Assembly: GCA_963556695.1 (NCBI GenBank)
Contig: CAUWAG010000006.1
Coordinates: 4,216,001-4,280,000, forward strand
DNA length: 64,000 bases
From: Anthostomella pinea
Taxonomy: Eukaryota; Ascomycota; Sordariomycetes; Xylariales; Xylariaceae
Reading direction: 5' to 3'
The notes under the pieces are model-generated. The model was not told where the DNA came from. It saw nothing but the letters and a program-made list of their open reading frames with translations, and made no database searches. A program made the translations under genes and the position numbers. Shown here piece by piece: positions 44,790 to 55,143 of this stretch; position 1 is the first letter of the stretch; each line of letters starts with the position of its first letter.

Positions 44790-45253
44790 CTTCTGACCCG
44801 GCTTGTGCGAGTCGATAACCAGTACACGACAGTGGAGAGGCCCCTTATTGCAGAGCCCAATAGCCAAGCAGCTTGTCTCCACAATACCCATTCCTGCGAG
44901 GTTTTTCCCTTTGTGGTTTCCCTCGCCGACAGATAACAAATACCTACTTCACCCACCAATGCGACATATATCGAACGGCTACTGGAACGATGTGTACACT
45001 AGAGGACTGAGGTTCACTAGGTCACTTTGTCACTGAATAGGAGGTTTTTCTGACAGAATCGTGCTTGGGTATTGACTAAAACCATCTGGACACTCCAGAT
45101 TGGTACTGCTACAATGAGGATAGGCTTATGCGCGGATCTGAATGTATCTAGACTGACACCTCTACAACCTTGTGATGCAATAGCTCTGGGAGGCGTGGTT
45201 TGCCCTGTTGAGGAACTGCACCCACGATAAATACAATCATCATCATCATCATC
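44695..45253 (+). mobile_element. tRNA-derived SINE with a LINE-like 3' tail
   Basis: A 559-bp insertion flanked by AATTATGTAAAC on both sides. The head (44695-44789) folds as a tRNA-like structure. The middle is unrelated to anything I recognise. The last 80 bp (45156-45236) match the 3' end of the LINE at 55144-56338 at roughly 65 of 79 positions by eye, followed by an (ATC)n tail. It has no coding potential. This organisation (pol III head, body, partner-LINE tail, simple repeat) is that of a SINE mobilised by LINE machinery. Confidence 0.8.
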
Positions 45254-45265
45254 AATTATGTAAAC
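45254..45265. repeat. Target-site copy 2 (AATTATGTAAAC)
   Basis: Lies between the SINE's (ATC)n tail and the 5' end of the LINE, so it serves as the right target copy of the SINE and the left one of the LINE. Confidence 0.88.
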
Positions 45266-45431
45266 AATTCTTTTTTAATGGTTTTATTTATTTGAATTTG
45301 CGAAAATAAACCTGATGAAACCCTATGACGGATAACTCTACAACAACACACTATTACATGAAATAATTTGAAGATTCGCATTCCTACCTACCGAATTGAC
45401 CTTGCAGTATGGTTTCCAAGATCACTAGGCA

Positions 45432-46679
45432 ATGGCGAAAGACGGTGGTGCAGATGAACCAATGGTCATCGATCAGGGAAGGGCGGGGCTCGAACAGAGT
45501 TTGCACTATCCCAACGTCGGACGAAGCGCAACCAACGTAACTGTACCGGCAGTGAGCGAGGCGCAGCGTGGGGGAACAGAGGAACAAACTACGTTAAAAA
45601 AAGATTTGGCTAACCTAATGAAGAAGGGCGCGCTAGAAGAGGTCGTCCAGATAGTCTATAGGTATGCAGCCATAGAGGCGCAAAAGGCCACCGAGGCCAC
45701 CGCAAACACGGCAACGATTACGACAAGAAATCGAGACACCGAAGCGATCACGCGAGACAAACTTAACAGGTCCATCAAAGCAGCATTCCGGCGATTTATG
45801 CCAAAGACACCGCAAGCAGTACCAGGGACAACAGGACCACGGTCCTGGGCCAACGTGGCCGCGGCAGGCGGATCCGTAACGACAAACACGCCAAAAGTGT
45901 TCGTGCCGGTGCGGATCCAGCGGGAGGTCATCATTCAAAACTCCGGAAGCATCCTAGAGATGACGAAGAGGACGGCTGTCGAAGCGGTACAAGCAATGAA
46001 CATGGCGATTGGCGCACAGGAAGCGGTAGCAGCCCGCCGACTTCCCAGCGGGGACGTCGTGGTTACGTTCCTTAATACGATAAACAAGTATAAGGAGGGG
46101 ACAGCAGCGTGGATTAGAGTTGCCTTTGGGGCAACGACAGAACAGTCGTGCCGTGAATTCATGGTGATAGCGAAAGGTCTTCTATACCGCATTTTGCGGG
46201 AAGCTCACACAAAGTCGGAAGAGCTTCTAGAGGAGATACAACAGCATGCACCAAAGATCGGGAAAATGCACCCCATCTTCCCAAGAAACCCGGAGCACTG
46301 ACACACAACGTTAGTTCTACAGGTGAATGACATAACAGAGGCCCAAAAGCTATATGAGCAAGGGCTGGTGTAGAAAGTGGCAATTTATTCTTGCGAGCCG
46401 TTCACAAAGAACATCCAAGTCGAACAATGCTACAAGTGCTACGACTTTGAATATCCAGCAAAATACTGCCAAAATAAACCGAGGTGTGGCAGGTGTGCCG
46501 GAGCACCACACAAAGGAGGGGAACTTAACTGCCCTTCAAACACCAATCGGAAGAGATTTAAGTACAGGAACTATACAAGGAACCATATGGTGTGGGATAA
46601 AAGGTGCCGCGTGTACAGGGAGAGAGAAGAGGCGGCTCGGGAGGCATATAAATACCAACCCCGGCAGTTCGAGATTTAG
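45432..46679 (+). pseudogene. LINE ORF1 (Gag-like, zinc knuckles)
   Basis: It starts MAKDGGADEPMVIDQ at 45432 and is open to a TGA at 46299-46301 after PKIGKMHPIFPRNPEH. It resumes with TAG near 46374, then KVAIYSCEPFTKNIQ and zinc-knuckle-type motifs (CYKCYDFEYPAKYC, CGRCAGAPH). ORF1 proteins of Tad1-clade LINEs bind the element RNA. Confidence 0.78.
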
Positions 46680-46909
46680 AAAGACCCAGCGCCGCCCCGG
46701 ACAGGAGCGAACGGCTTCACGGTGGTCCAGAAAAGGAAGCAGGGCGGCCACCATCACACGAACAGAAATACATCAAAAAGAGGCCAGCCAACACACATCA
46801 GCGCCTCATAAACGAGAATCTCTTTCACTTCGACGGCAAGAAAGGCAGCACCATACAGAATGTCACACATCCCGACAATCGACATCTCAAGCACTCAGGA
46901 TAGGGCCGA

Positions 46910-49900
46910 GAGTAACAGCATTGACACACCCGACCACCCGGTCCTTTAATGCTGATACACCTGGCACAATGGAACACAGGAGCTTCGTAACAGAACGTAG
47001 CCTTGGCAATCCGGGGTGGGGAGGATAAGGACGGGATAAAGGGACTGACAGACGTGATCGCAATCCAGAAGCCATGGATTGGCCCTGAGAATGCCATTCA
47101 CTGCCCGGCCAGCTGCAAGTACATACCGATCTACTCGGGGCATGGCAGGGCGATGCTGTACATCAACAAGAAGTTCGCCCCAGAGGCATGGCAGGCACGC
47201 GCAGGGCACAACTGGGCAGCGGTCAAGTTCTGCTCGTAGGAAGGTGCCTTGAACATTATATCGCTATATAATGAGCCGATATCGAGCGGGAACCGTGCAC
47301 CCCCGTTCCAGGCGATTGCTAACAAGAGGTGAGAGGGTAAGGTTGTCTTAGCAGGCAATATTAACCTCCACCATCCAATATGAGATAAACACAGAAGAAC
47401 TACGCTAGGTACAGAGACCAAGGAACTGTTAACGCTTGTTCAAACAATGAACCTAGAACTAGTGACACCAAGGGGAATGACCACAAGGATGGGGCATGAC
47501 CAGAGGGACTCCACGATAGACCTCATCTGGGCCCACCCACTCCTAAGGGCAGAGCTGGAGATCCCACCGGAGTGGGAGGGCTCAGACCACCTGCCACAAA
47601 TGGTACGAATTCACACTGAGACGCCGAAATGAAATAAGGCCCTGCCAGGTTAGTCGTGAAAGACAATGGACAAAACAACGGTCCAAGTCAAAGGCTTGAA
47701 AATTGCGCCTCCAGGGGGAGCCGGATCTATCGAGGAGCTGGAAGAGTATATCAACAAGCTGCTTGAGCAGCTCCAAGGCATTGCAGACACCTCCACAAAG
47801 AAAAAAGGGCCTAATTCCGGGTTCGAACAGAAGTGGTGGAACGAGGACGTCGGTCGTGCGATGACATATACAAAAGCGGCAAGAAAACGTTACTAATCCT
47901 CCCGGTCAGATCGAGACTTTAAAGGCCTAACAAATGCGAGGCAGGTACAGAAACAGACTATTAATAAAGCCCAGACAAAAACATAACATTACCTCATAAC
48001 AGCAGCGTCTAAAGATAACAAGAAGCTTTGGGATCTTGAAAGGGCGGCACGGCTGCGCGGGTTCAAATCACGAGAGGCAGAAACGCTCCCGCCCTTAAGG
48101 AAACCCGGCTCCATGGGAGGCCTGACATCTAAGTTCGACGAGCAGGTAGATATCCTATCAGGGAAATTCTTCCCTTCCCCAATAGCAGACCTGTCCGATA
48201 TCCCGGAAGATTTCGATACCGGACTAGACCCCTTTGAAGGAAAGTTTGTCATAAGCAGGAAGGTGGACAAGACGGACATTAAGGCAGTTCTTGACTTAAT
48301 GAAGCCCTGGAAGGCCCCAGGCTGGGACTTTCTACCAGCAGGATTCCTTAAAGCGTGTGGCAAACCGCTGAGAGTGGCCCTGGCGGAGGTCGTAGAATGC
48401 TCGTTCGTTCTGGACGAGCGGCCGAAGCAGTTCAAAATGGCATCAATAATGGTATTACTGAAAGCTGGAAAGACACCAGAAGAGAAGGCTCTTCCAGGGG
48501 CCTACCGGTCCATTGCGCTCCTTAGCTGCATGGGAAAAGTCATAGAGAAGGTTATTAGTAACCATATGATGGAGGCAGCGGAGACACACGGGCTCCTTCC
48601 CAAGGGCCAAATAGGGAACCGTAAGGGCAGGTCGACAGAACATGCGATCCGCATGGTAGTCAAAGCAGTCCATACAGGATGGAGCTACAGCGCAGTAGCA
48701 ACGCTGATGCAGCTGGACATCATGGGGGCCTTCAATGCTGTCGTCTTTACGCGGCTCCGCCACATTCTGTGGAAAAAGGGATACCCCATGTGGATTATCA
48801 GATGTATGAAAAGCTATACTAACGGACGGTTGACTAAGCTCTTTTTTGATGGAAAGAGTCAGCAGCCCGAGAGTTGAGTGCTGGAGTCCCCCATCCTCTT
48901 CCTGTTATATGTTGCCACACTGTATGAAGAGCTTGAAGCAGCAGGCTTGCCCATGATGGTAGTGGGCTTTGCTGATGATACCAACATGCTGGCGGTCCAC
49001 CCGGACTCCAAGAGGAATTGCAAAGTCCTTGAAGAGGTATACCAGGTATGCGAGAGGTGGTCGGCTCGCCACAGAATGCAGTTCAACGCAAAAAAAAGCG
49101 AGGTTATACATTTTATGCGGCAGCGGGAAGAAATCCAGGATCCGGTCCAAAACGGGATGGTCCTCGTAAAGCCGGTACCTTCACCTAGGTTCCTTAGAGT
49201 ATACCTAGACAGAAAGTTGCGGTGGAACAGGTACTTAAAAGAGATAAAGGCAAAGATGGAACGCCAGATCTTCGGCCTCACGAGGATAGCGGCCTCCACG
49301 TGGGGATGTAGCACGGCGCGAGCCCGGGAGGTATACACCAAAGTGGTACAAAGCACCATCGCCTTTGGCGCGACGGCGTGGCATACGCCATCAGAGGGCA
49401 ACCAGGCCCGAGGGCTAGCGAGGAAGATGCTCACCATACAAGCGGCGTGTTTAAGGATGGTGGCAGAGGCCTTTAAAGCCGTGCCACGACATTTGCTGGA
49501 GACAGAGACCGGTTGTCCCCCGCTGGACGCATACCTAGATATGAGGGTGGTGGTGTTTGAAGGTCGAATATACAGAGAGGCAGGTAGACACGTTACTGCC
49601 GGAACAAGAAAGGTGGCAGAGAGGGCGAAAGACGCAAAGTTGGCGGTAATGGAAGCCGCAAGGAGACCCGCGCAAAGCGGCAGGCGGGGGAGAGGTCGGC
49701 CTCAACAGTCGCCCCACACAACAGCGTCTCCGTAAAAGGATAACCTAACAGACCGGAAGGAGGCGATCCTGAAGTGGCTGGGCCAAGACCAACCGGAACA
49801 GGCACTGGAGAGGTGGTAGAGGAGTCGATGAATAATTGCCATTACAAGAGCCAGCCAGACGGGAGTTGCTGCGAGGTCGCCGGCAGCTCAAGGAGAATTC

Positions 49901-50112
49901 CCACAGGAGCTCGCAAGGGCGGTCCCACAGTATTACTACGGACTGCGGAAACACGAGGCGTCTGCCTTATGCCAGGTCCGGACAGAGACCATCGGCTTAA
50001 GGGCTTTCCTGTTCCAGAGGAGAGTCCCAGGAGAGGCTACACCACGTTGCGACTACGGCGAGAAAAAGACGGCATACCACGTGACGGTTCGATGCCCTCT
50101 ATACTTGGCCTA
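46910..50112 (+). pseudogene. LINE ORF2 (endonuclease-reverse transcriptase)
   Basis: A broken AP-endonuclease region at about 47040-47640 (DVIAIQKPWIGP, AGNINLHHP, STIDLIWAHPLL, GSDHLP). Reverse transcriptase is at 48113-49735: KAPGWDFLPAGFLKAC, YRSIALLSCMGKVIEK, LQLDIMGAFNAV, then a TGA at 48875 followed by SPILFLLYVATLYEEL and the catalytic GFADDTN. A C-terminal zinc-type motif (CDYGEKKTAYHVTVRC) is near 50060. Several stops; inactive. Confidence 0.85.
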
Positions 50113-50651
50113 AAGAGACAGACTGTAAGCCTCTCTCGAGACAAGAACATTGCGGTCAAGGAGGGACTTCGAGAGCTTGTTGTCAGATACGGACGAGACC
50201 CCGAAATTTATACGGTGGTTTTTGAGACTAGGGCTACTGGGGATATTTTCATTAGCAAGGAAGCTAAGCGGTGGCAAGGTGGCCCAACAGGCGCCAAAGA
50301 GCCGGACCGCAGAGAATATAGAGCGGTACCGGATAGAATGGAGAAGGAGGGGGAATATGGTAGTAAGGATATCACGAGGGGGAGGGGGAATATCACGAGG
50401 GGGAATAGGCCTCAGGGGCCAAGGGATACGCGCCCTATCAGGTTAATCAAGGCGGTGAAGGTCATGATATATAACTGCAGCAAACCGCAGCAGCGCCGTA
50501 ACGAAGCCAGAACTAGACCGTAGCGTGGGGGTTTTCATCCCATGCTGGATTTTATCACACGGAGATAGATCGTAGGAGGTCTGCATGCCAGACGACTCTC
50601 CGAGATGTCCATACGGCGGGTCAGCGTATGAGTAATAATAATAATAATAAT

Positions 50652-50663
50652 AATTATGTAAAC
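50652..50663. repeat. Target-site copy 3 (AATTATGTAAAC)
   Basis: The right border of the LINE insertion. The next bases (CGGGAGGGG) resume element E in register with element D. Confidence 0.88.
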
Positions 50664-50850
50664 CGGGAGGGGTAAATTTAGCATTGGAGAAAACCTCAAG
50701 ATCAGGGCTATCTAGAGCACTGAATACATTGTGAATAGCTTCAATATCTTGCTGAATCTGTATAAGTGAACATGTGGGAGTTTTGGTGGTGATGGTGAGG
50801 TTTGGCTGGCCGACTAGTAGGAGTGGCCGACTTCTATGGGGGGGATGCTA

Positions 50851-51305
50851 TGCATGTATGTTACAAGACCATGGCAATTGGGTTTGAAATGCCGCAGCAA
50901 CAGGCCCCTACCACCGATACGTTTCGTGCCTCAAGGGTTCCCGGTGGGGTAGGTTGGCAAGACTGGTACTACTCATCCTGCCGCTTGGCTGATGTTGTCG
51001 AGATAACTATATGTCGCGAACAGGATGACAGCCCGATTGTTGGGATGCTCTTTCGGTACCAGAATCAGCAACGTGAATGCGTGGGACAGTATCGACTCGA
51101 CTGGGTGACCCGATCATTCCAAGTACAGGGCAGGTCTTTGCATTTTGGATCTAGGAGAACGGAATGGGACCGGCAGATTATGGAGCTGGCAGTAGGGATT
51201 GCAAACACTCACAAGAAATGGCTCTGGCTGAAGATTTCCTTGTCTGGGACTCTGTCTTGGTGGTTCAATGGGACTTCATGTTGTATTGGCCACTCAAAGC
51301 TGTAG
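50851..51305 (+). CDS. Probable C-terminal part of the gene split by element E
   Basis: The open frame enters from element E and runs through EMPQQQAPTTDTFRASRV, then GWQDWYYSSCRLADVVEI, PIVGMLFRYQNQQRECVGQY and LHFGSRRTEWD to a stop at 51303-51305. It reads on the same strand as 41240-42560 and starts exactly at the TA target. The exact exon join across the target is not resolved (frames differ by one), so a splice or a lesion is needed. Function unknown. Confidence 0.5.
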
Positions 51306-51669
51306 GCCTGATAGCTCTCGAGCATGAATGACTAGATGACCGAATGACTGAATGACCCAATGACTGAATGACCCAATGACTGAATGACTGAATGACCGAA
51401 TGACCAATATCACGCTTTCCCCTTGCTCTTGCCCTGCCCTTGCCCTTTTCATCCTTTCCCAAGGCCCAGGTGTGACACTCCTGCCTCACATCATTGTGCT
51501 GGATGTACCGAGACTCCCAGCGATCAGGACTGACGAAAATCATGTCATTCATGTAGTATCGGTTGTTCCCCTTGTACAGCACATAAATGCAATTCTGCCC
51601 TGCAACGAGCTCCGGAGGGTTTGATGCAGATGGCCCGGGTATGGCAGTTTCAGGACTCTGTAACGCCAT
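51265..51669 (-). CDS. Hypothetical small protein
   Basis: Starts MALQSPETAIPGPSASN at 51669 and contains NCIYVLYKGNNRYYMND and MIFVSPDRWESRYIQ, with a basic KGKGRARARGKR stretch. The C-terminal third is encoded by the short tandem repeat at 51325-51406, so its natural end is doubtful. No domain recognised. Its end overlaps the + strand frame at 51305. Confidence 0.35.
   Translation of the reverse strand: MALQSPETAIPGPSASNPPELVAGQNCIYVLYKGNNRYYMNDMIFVSPDRWESRYIQHNDVRQECHTWALGKDEKGKGRARARGKRDIGHSVIQSFSHWVIQSLGHSVIRSSSHSCSRAIRPTALSGQYNMKSH
51325..51406. repeat. 8-bp tandem repeat (GAATGACC/TGACTGAA type)
   Basis: About ten units of GAATGACT/GAATGACC/CAATGACT-type octamers in a row. Confidence 0.85.
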
Positions 51670-52638
51670 CTTCTGTTGGTAAGGTAGACTCGTCAAGGGT
51701 GGTAGATTTAGATTGTCGAAGAGGTTCTTGCTTGTCCATGGAGAGAATGTCCAGCCTCGGGTTGAAGGGGGCACCTTTAATACTATCATCGCTCACAAAA
51801 GCGGGCCAACACTCGGTTAGGCTGGCGGCAATCACAGAACCTATGACCCATGTCAGGCTCGAGGCTGGGGTTCATGGTGCGGCTGCTTCTCCTACCCATG
51901 TACCACTCCCTACTACGGTGGAAAGCCAGCATTCCGAGACCCGATAGGCATCAATGATGGGATGTGTCATGTGGGATTGGAGGCATCGGAAGTTAGCGCG
52001 TGGCAGTGGGTTACTTAGGTACCTCCTATCTTCGGCAACATCCCAGCCCCATCGGCCCGATGCTTACCTACTGATCCGGTACCCACACCGGCCCGTTCTT
52101 TGTCCACTGTTTCAGTGTCCACATCGGCCCGATGGACCAGGCCTCGGAATGTTCCCCACCAAGGTGCCGCCCCAACCGGCCGACTTCCAACGTCCAAGCC
52201 CCGGCGGCACCCAGACTACCAGACTACCAACCTCACCTTCCTTCTGTTCGTCATTCCTTCTCTAGGCGCTCTGTTCTGCCTCAGCTCACTTGTTGGTCCG
52301 CTGCCAGCATCACCGCAAACTTCCCTCAGCCACCCCCTCGCTGACGCTCGCTCCCCACCGGTCAACGCCCCGGTACCCTGGTGCCTGGTCGCTGCTGCCT
52401 GATCCCTGATACCAACAAGTACCAGGTACCAATTTCCCAACATTCATTCCGTCTGCTGTTGATTGCACACATCCCATAAGTTCGCTGCATTGCTATTCTC
52501 CGCCTCTCTGCCTCTCTTAATTTCACATCGTTGATGCTTCCATACTCTCAAAATCAGAAGAAGCCTCACTCAGCGTGACTCTATCTCGTCGAACATCTCA
52601 TACCCACAGCCTTAGTCTCCCTCGGTAAGGTCACTGTT
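51670..52638. other. Promoter region of the kinase relic, no supported gene
   Basis: Overlapping frames on both strands lack domains. The - strand stretch 51835-51650 is protein-like but shifts frame against the hypothetical gene at 51669. A CT-rich tract near 52490-52530 precedes the kinase start. Confidence 0.4.
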
Positions 52639-54206
52639 ATGGCCAGTCACGCAGCGTCATCGCTTCCTCCGACTCCCCCAGTCTCTGTAGACATTCCACT
52701 GGATTTGGGCTACTACTGTAGCGATGACGATGAGCATTTAATAGACATAGAGGACGATTGCGAGCCCGAGGAGAAATACGACACTGAATATAACGCGAAT
52801 AACTATTACTACCCGGTCCGCATCGGGGAGGTCCTGGCTGGAAGATATCGCATCAAACACAAACTCGGCTGGGGTGGCTACTCGACTGTCTGGATGGCCT
52901 TTAACCACTCACTTGGAAGGAGTGTTGCTCTCAAGATCCCGTGTGCCGGCGGCAGCGCGGGGGATGTCACGTTCCGAAGATGAGAGAGGACGTAAAAGCC
53001 CTGTATACACTATCTACGTATGAAAATCTCTGGGTGAGGTGGGAAGAAAAGATCGAGCCCACCAGCCAATTCTGGTGGGGGATATGATCTGTGTGCCCGG
53101 CCCACTATCCGCTGCCATAGTGGCTGGCGGATCAACAGTCGCTCCGCTCACGTGACCAATGCACGTGGGTGGCCTGGAGATCTGGTGGTGTGGGTGACCA
53201 TACGGGTGACCATACCATCACAGGGGAACAGGAATACCTGGTCCAGAACGAGATCAAACAGAACGTTCGTAATACTTCCAATCTCGTCGTCAACCACGGC
53301 TCCTTTGTGCTTCCTGGCCATAGTGGCAATTCCCATCGAGTACTGGTTCTGCCTCTCGTTGGGCCAAATCTTGGTGGCCGTCTTTATGAATATCCCTTAA
53401 GATTCCATATACCAGCCGCCAAGCAATTGCTCGTGACGCTGAAAGGCTTACACGACGCTTGCTTCGTGCATCGCGGTAAGCTTTGACCGCCATTTTGGAA
53501 TCCGACCTAGTTACATGCTGATGTTACCTGCAGACCTCAATCTTGGATGTATGATGTGGGACTTGCGCCATGATATTACTGGCCTTGATACAGCCAAGAA
53601 GTACGAAATCTTTGGTCGGCCAAAGAAATTCGCATTGGATTGGCTGTGGAAGCCTGGAGACTTGGTCGAGCTGGCCCATGTACTAATGGACCTGGTAGGA
53701 ACAAGACTCCTTCTTGGCGATTTCGGCACCATGGTCAAGACGGGACTTCCTTACTTAACAAATTTGGAGCATCTTATGAGTTCTGTGTCCCAGAGAGGTT
53801 TCACAATATTGACCCAAGTTTGGCCAGTAATATGTGGAATTATATGTACCTTTTCACTTATCTTTATTTGGGTCACGGGATTTTCTTAGGCAATGGGGTT
53901 ATGCAGACAGTCCGCGACTGGTTTGACGTACTTGGGCCGTTGCCTGAGTAGTGGAAAGGCAAGCATTCCTGGGCAGATCGAATCCCATACATATTTTACG
54001 GCCCCTCGACGCCCGCTTCAGATCCAATGTGAAGCCTTGCTACCAGAATCGCAAAGTCGCGGCCTGAAATCAGCGAGTTTGAACGGTACCATGTTGAGTC
54101 AGTCATGCGGAGGGGATTCTCCTATCTACCAGAGGAGCGTATCACAGCCGCCCAGCTCCTTGAAGACCCTTCATTCAAGGCTCTGATGGAGATCTACCAA
54201 TGCTGA
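52639..54206 (+). pseudogene. SRPK-like serine/threonine protein kinase, degenerate
   Basis: It starts MASHAASSLPPTPPVSVD with an acidic N-terminus and the SRPK-style entry YRIKHKLGWGGYSTVWMAF, VALKI (glycine loop and catalytic Lys). The frame breaks at 52981. It resumes around 53280-53475 (LPLVGPNLGG, FVHR). An intron, 53476-53533, joins FVHR to DLNLGCMMWD, restoring the catalytic HRDLN. Later pieces LLLGDFGTMVK (DFG), PERFHNIDPSLASNMWNY, DVLGPLPE (stop after it) and YLPEERITAAQLLEDPSFKALMEIY end at 54206 in shifting frames. Dead gene; its last 240 bp are duplicated at 58740. Confidence 0.82.
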
Positions 54207-55143
54207 GGTGATATCTTATAACAATATCACATCTATGTTGTTATCACCCATACATTGTTGCGATGAATGCGAGATGTTCCCTGCCATTGATCGTGCATAT
54301 ATAACCACCTAGTCAATATTGTGGCAAGGAAGATGACAGCCGTCCCTGGCACCTACTGCTGATACCACACGTACCACTCTTGTTATTACGACTATCGCGT
54401 GTCACACTGTGTGTCGGAACAGGGTACTCACAATGATAGTGTGTGCCTGTAGATAAAAGACCATGCCCTCCAATAGCAGTCCACGTATACGTGTCAATAG
54501 ATCACCGTGAGATTCATCGTATTCTAGTTGGGAACGACACCCAACCGCCGTTAGGCTGCAAACGGCTCATCATGCTCGGGACTGCGCTGGCCATGCGCAG
54601 AAGGGCTTGTGGTGCTCGATGAAACCGGCTGGGTGGCCTTGAATCCTACCCAGGCTCCAGCATCAATGGAGCGTCGCATGATAGTCTACCTATCGCATGG
54701 CTATCATAAACGCCCAAGGCTGTGAATTGTTGGTTTCAGAGCAATCCGACACTGCCTCTCGCCCTTGGAACCCATTGGGCATCCAACTGACCGAACGCTG
54801 GCACAGTCGGATTGTATGGTTCTTCGTGAATGTGATGTCTCATCACGCGAGCGGTACCAGAGCCCGAGACTCGGTCAACCCCCTCTTTCTGGCGCGTATG
54901 GACCCAGAGGCGCAGCCCAAAAGCAAGGCTCTTCTAGCCGCTGACGCAACCAACAGCGAGCTGCGCCGACAAGATCATGAGCGAGAGCTACGCCAATAAG
55001 AGCATAGAGACTGCAGTGACTGGCCACGTTAACCTATGATACCCTAAGGATAAAAACGGAATAAAGCGAATGCATTCCTCACCTTCAGCCTGTACCACAT
55101 AGCATCATCAGTAAGCTCTTTACACCTGCGCACTCCTTCTATT
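54207..55143. other. Spacer with one unassigned frame
   Basis: An open frame at 54697-54999 (+, MAIINAQGCELLVSEQSD) has protein-like composition but no domain. The remainder shows nothing supportable. Confidence 0.4.

Larger units (their letters stand above)
45266..50651 (+). mobile_element. Tad1-like non-LTR retrotransposon (LINE), full length but degenerate
   Basis: 5.4 kb from a 5' untranslated region (45266-45431), through ORF1 and ORF2, to a 3' region ending in (TAA)n at about 50631-50650, then AATTATGTAAAC. It is full length in structure but has many stops and frameshifts. It lacks the RNase H domain that the other LINE in the window carries. Confidence 0.85.
42662..50848 (-). mobile_element. 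Pogo/Tan1-like transposon E, carrying a SINE and a LINE
   Basis: Terminal inverted repeats of the same family as element D (CCATCCCCCCATAGAAGT left; mirrored right end near 50768-50848) are flanked by TA at 42660-42661 and 50849-50850. The host sequence stops at about 44693 and resumes at 50652/50664. The two flanks align continuously with element D (about 16340-16430 there), which proves that 44694-50651 is inserted DNA. The element itself is about 2.2 kb. Confidence 0.88.

Noticed and set aside
48859..49437. 192-codon - strand frame
   Set aside because: Antisense to the LINE reverse transcriptase; no independent motif.
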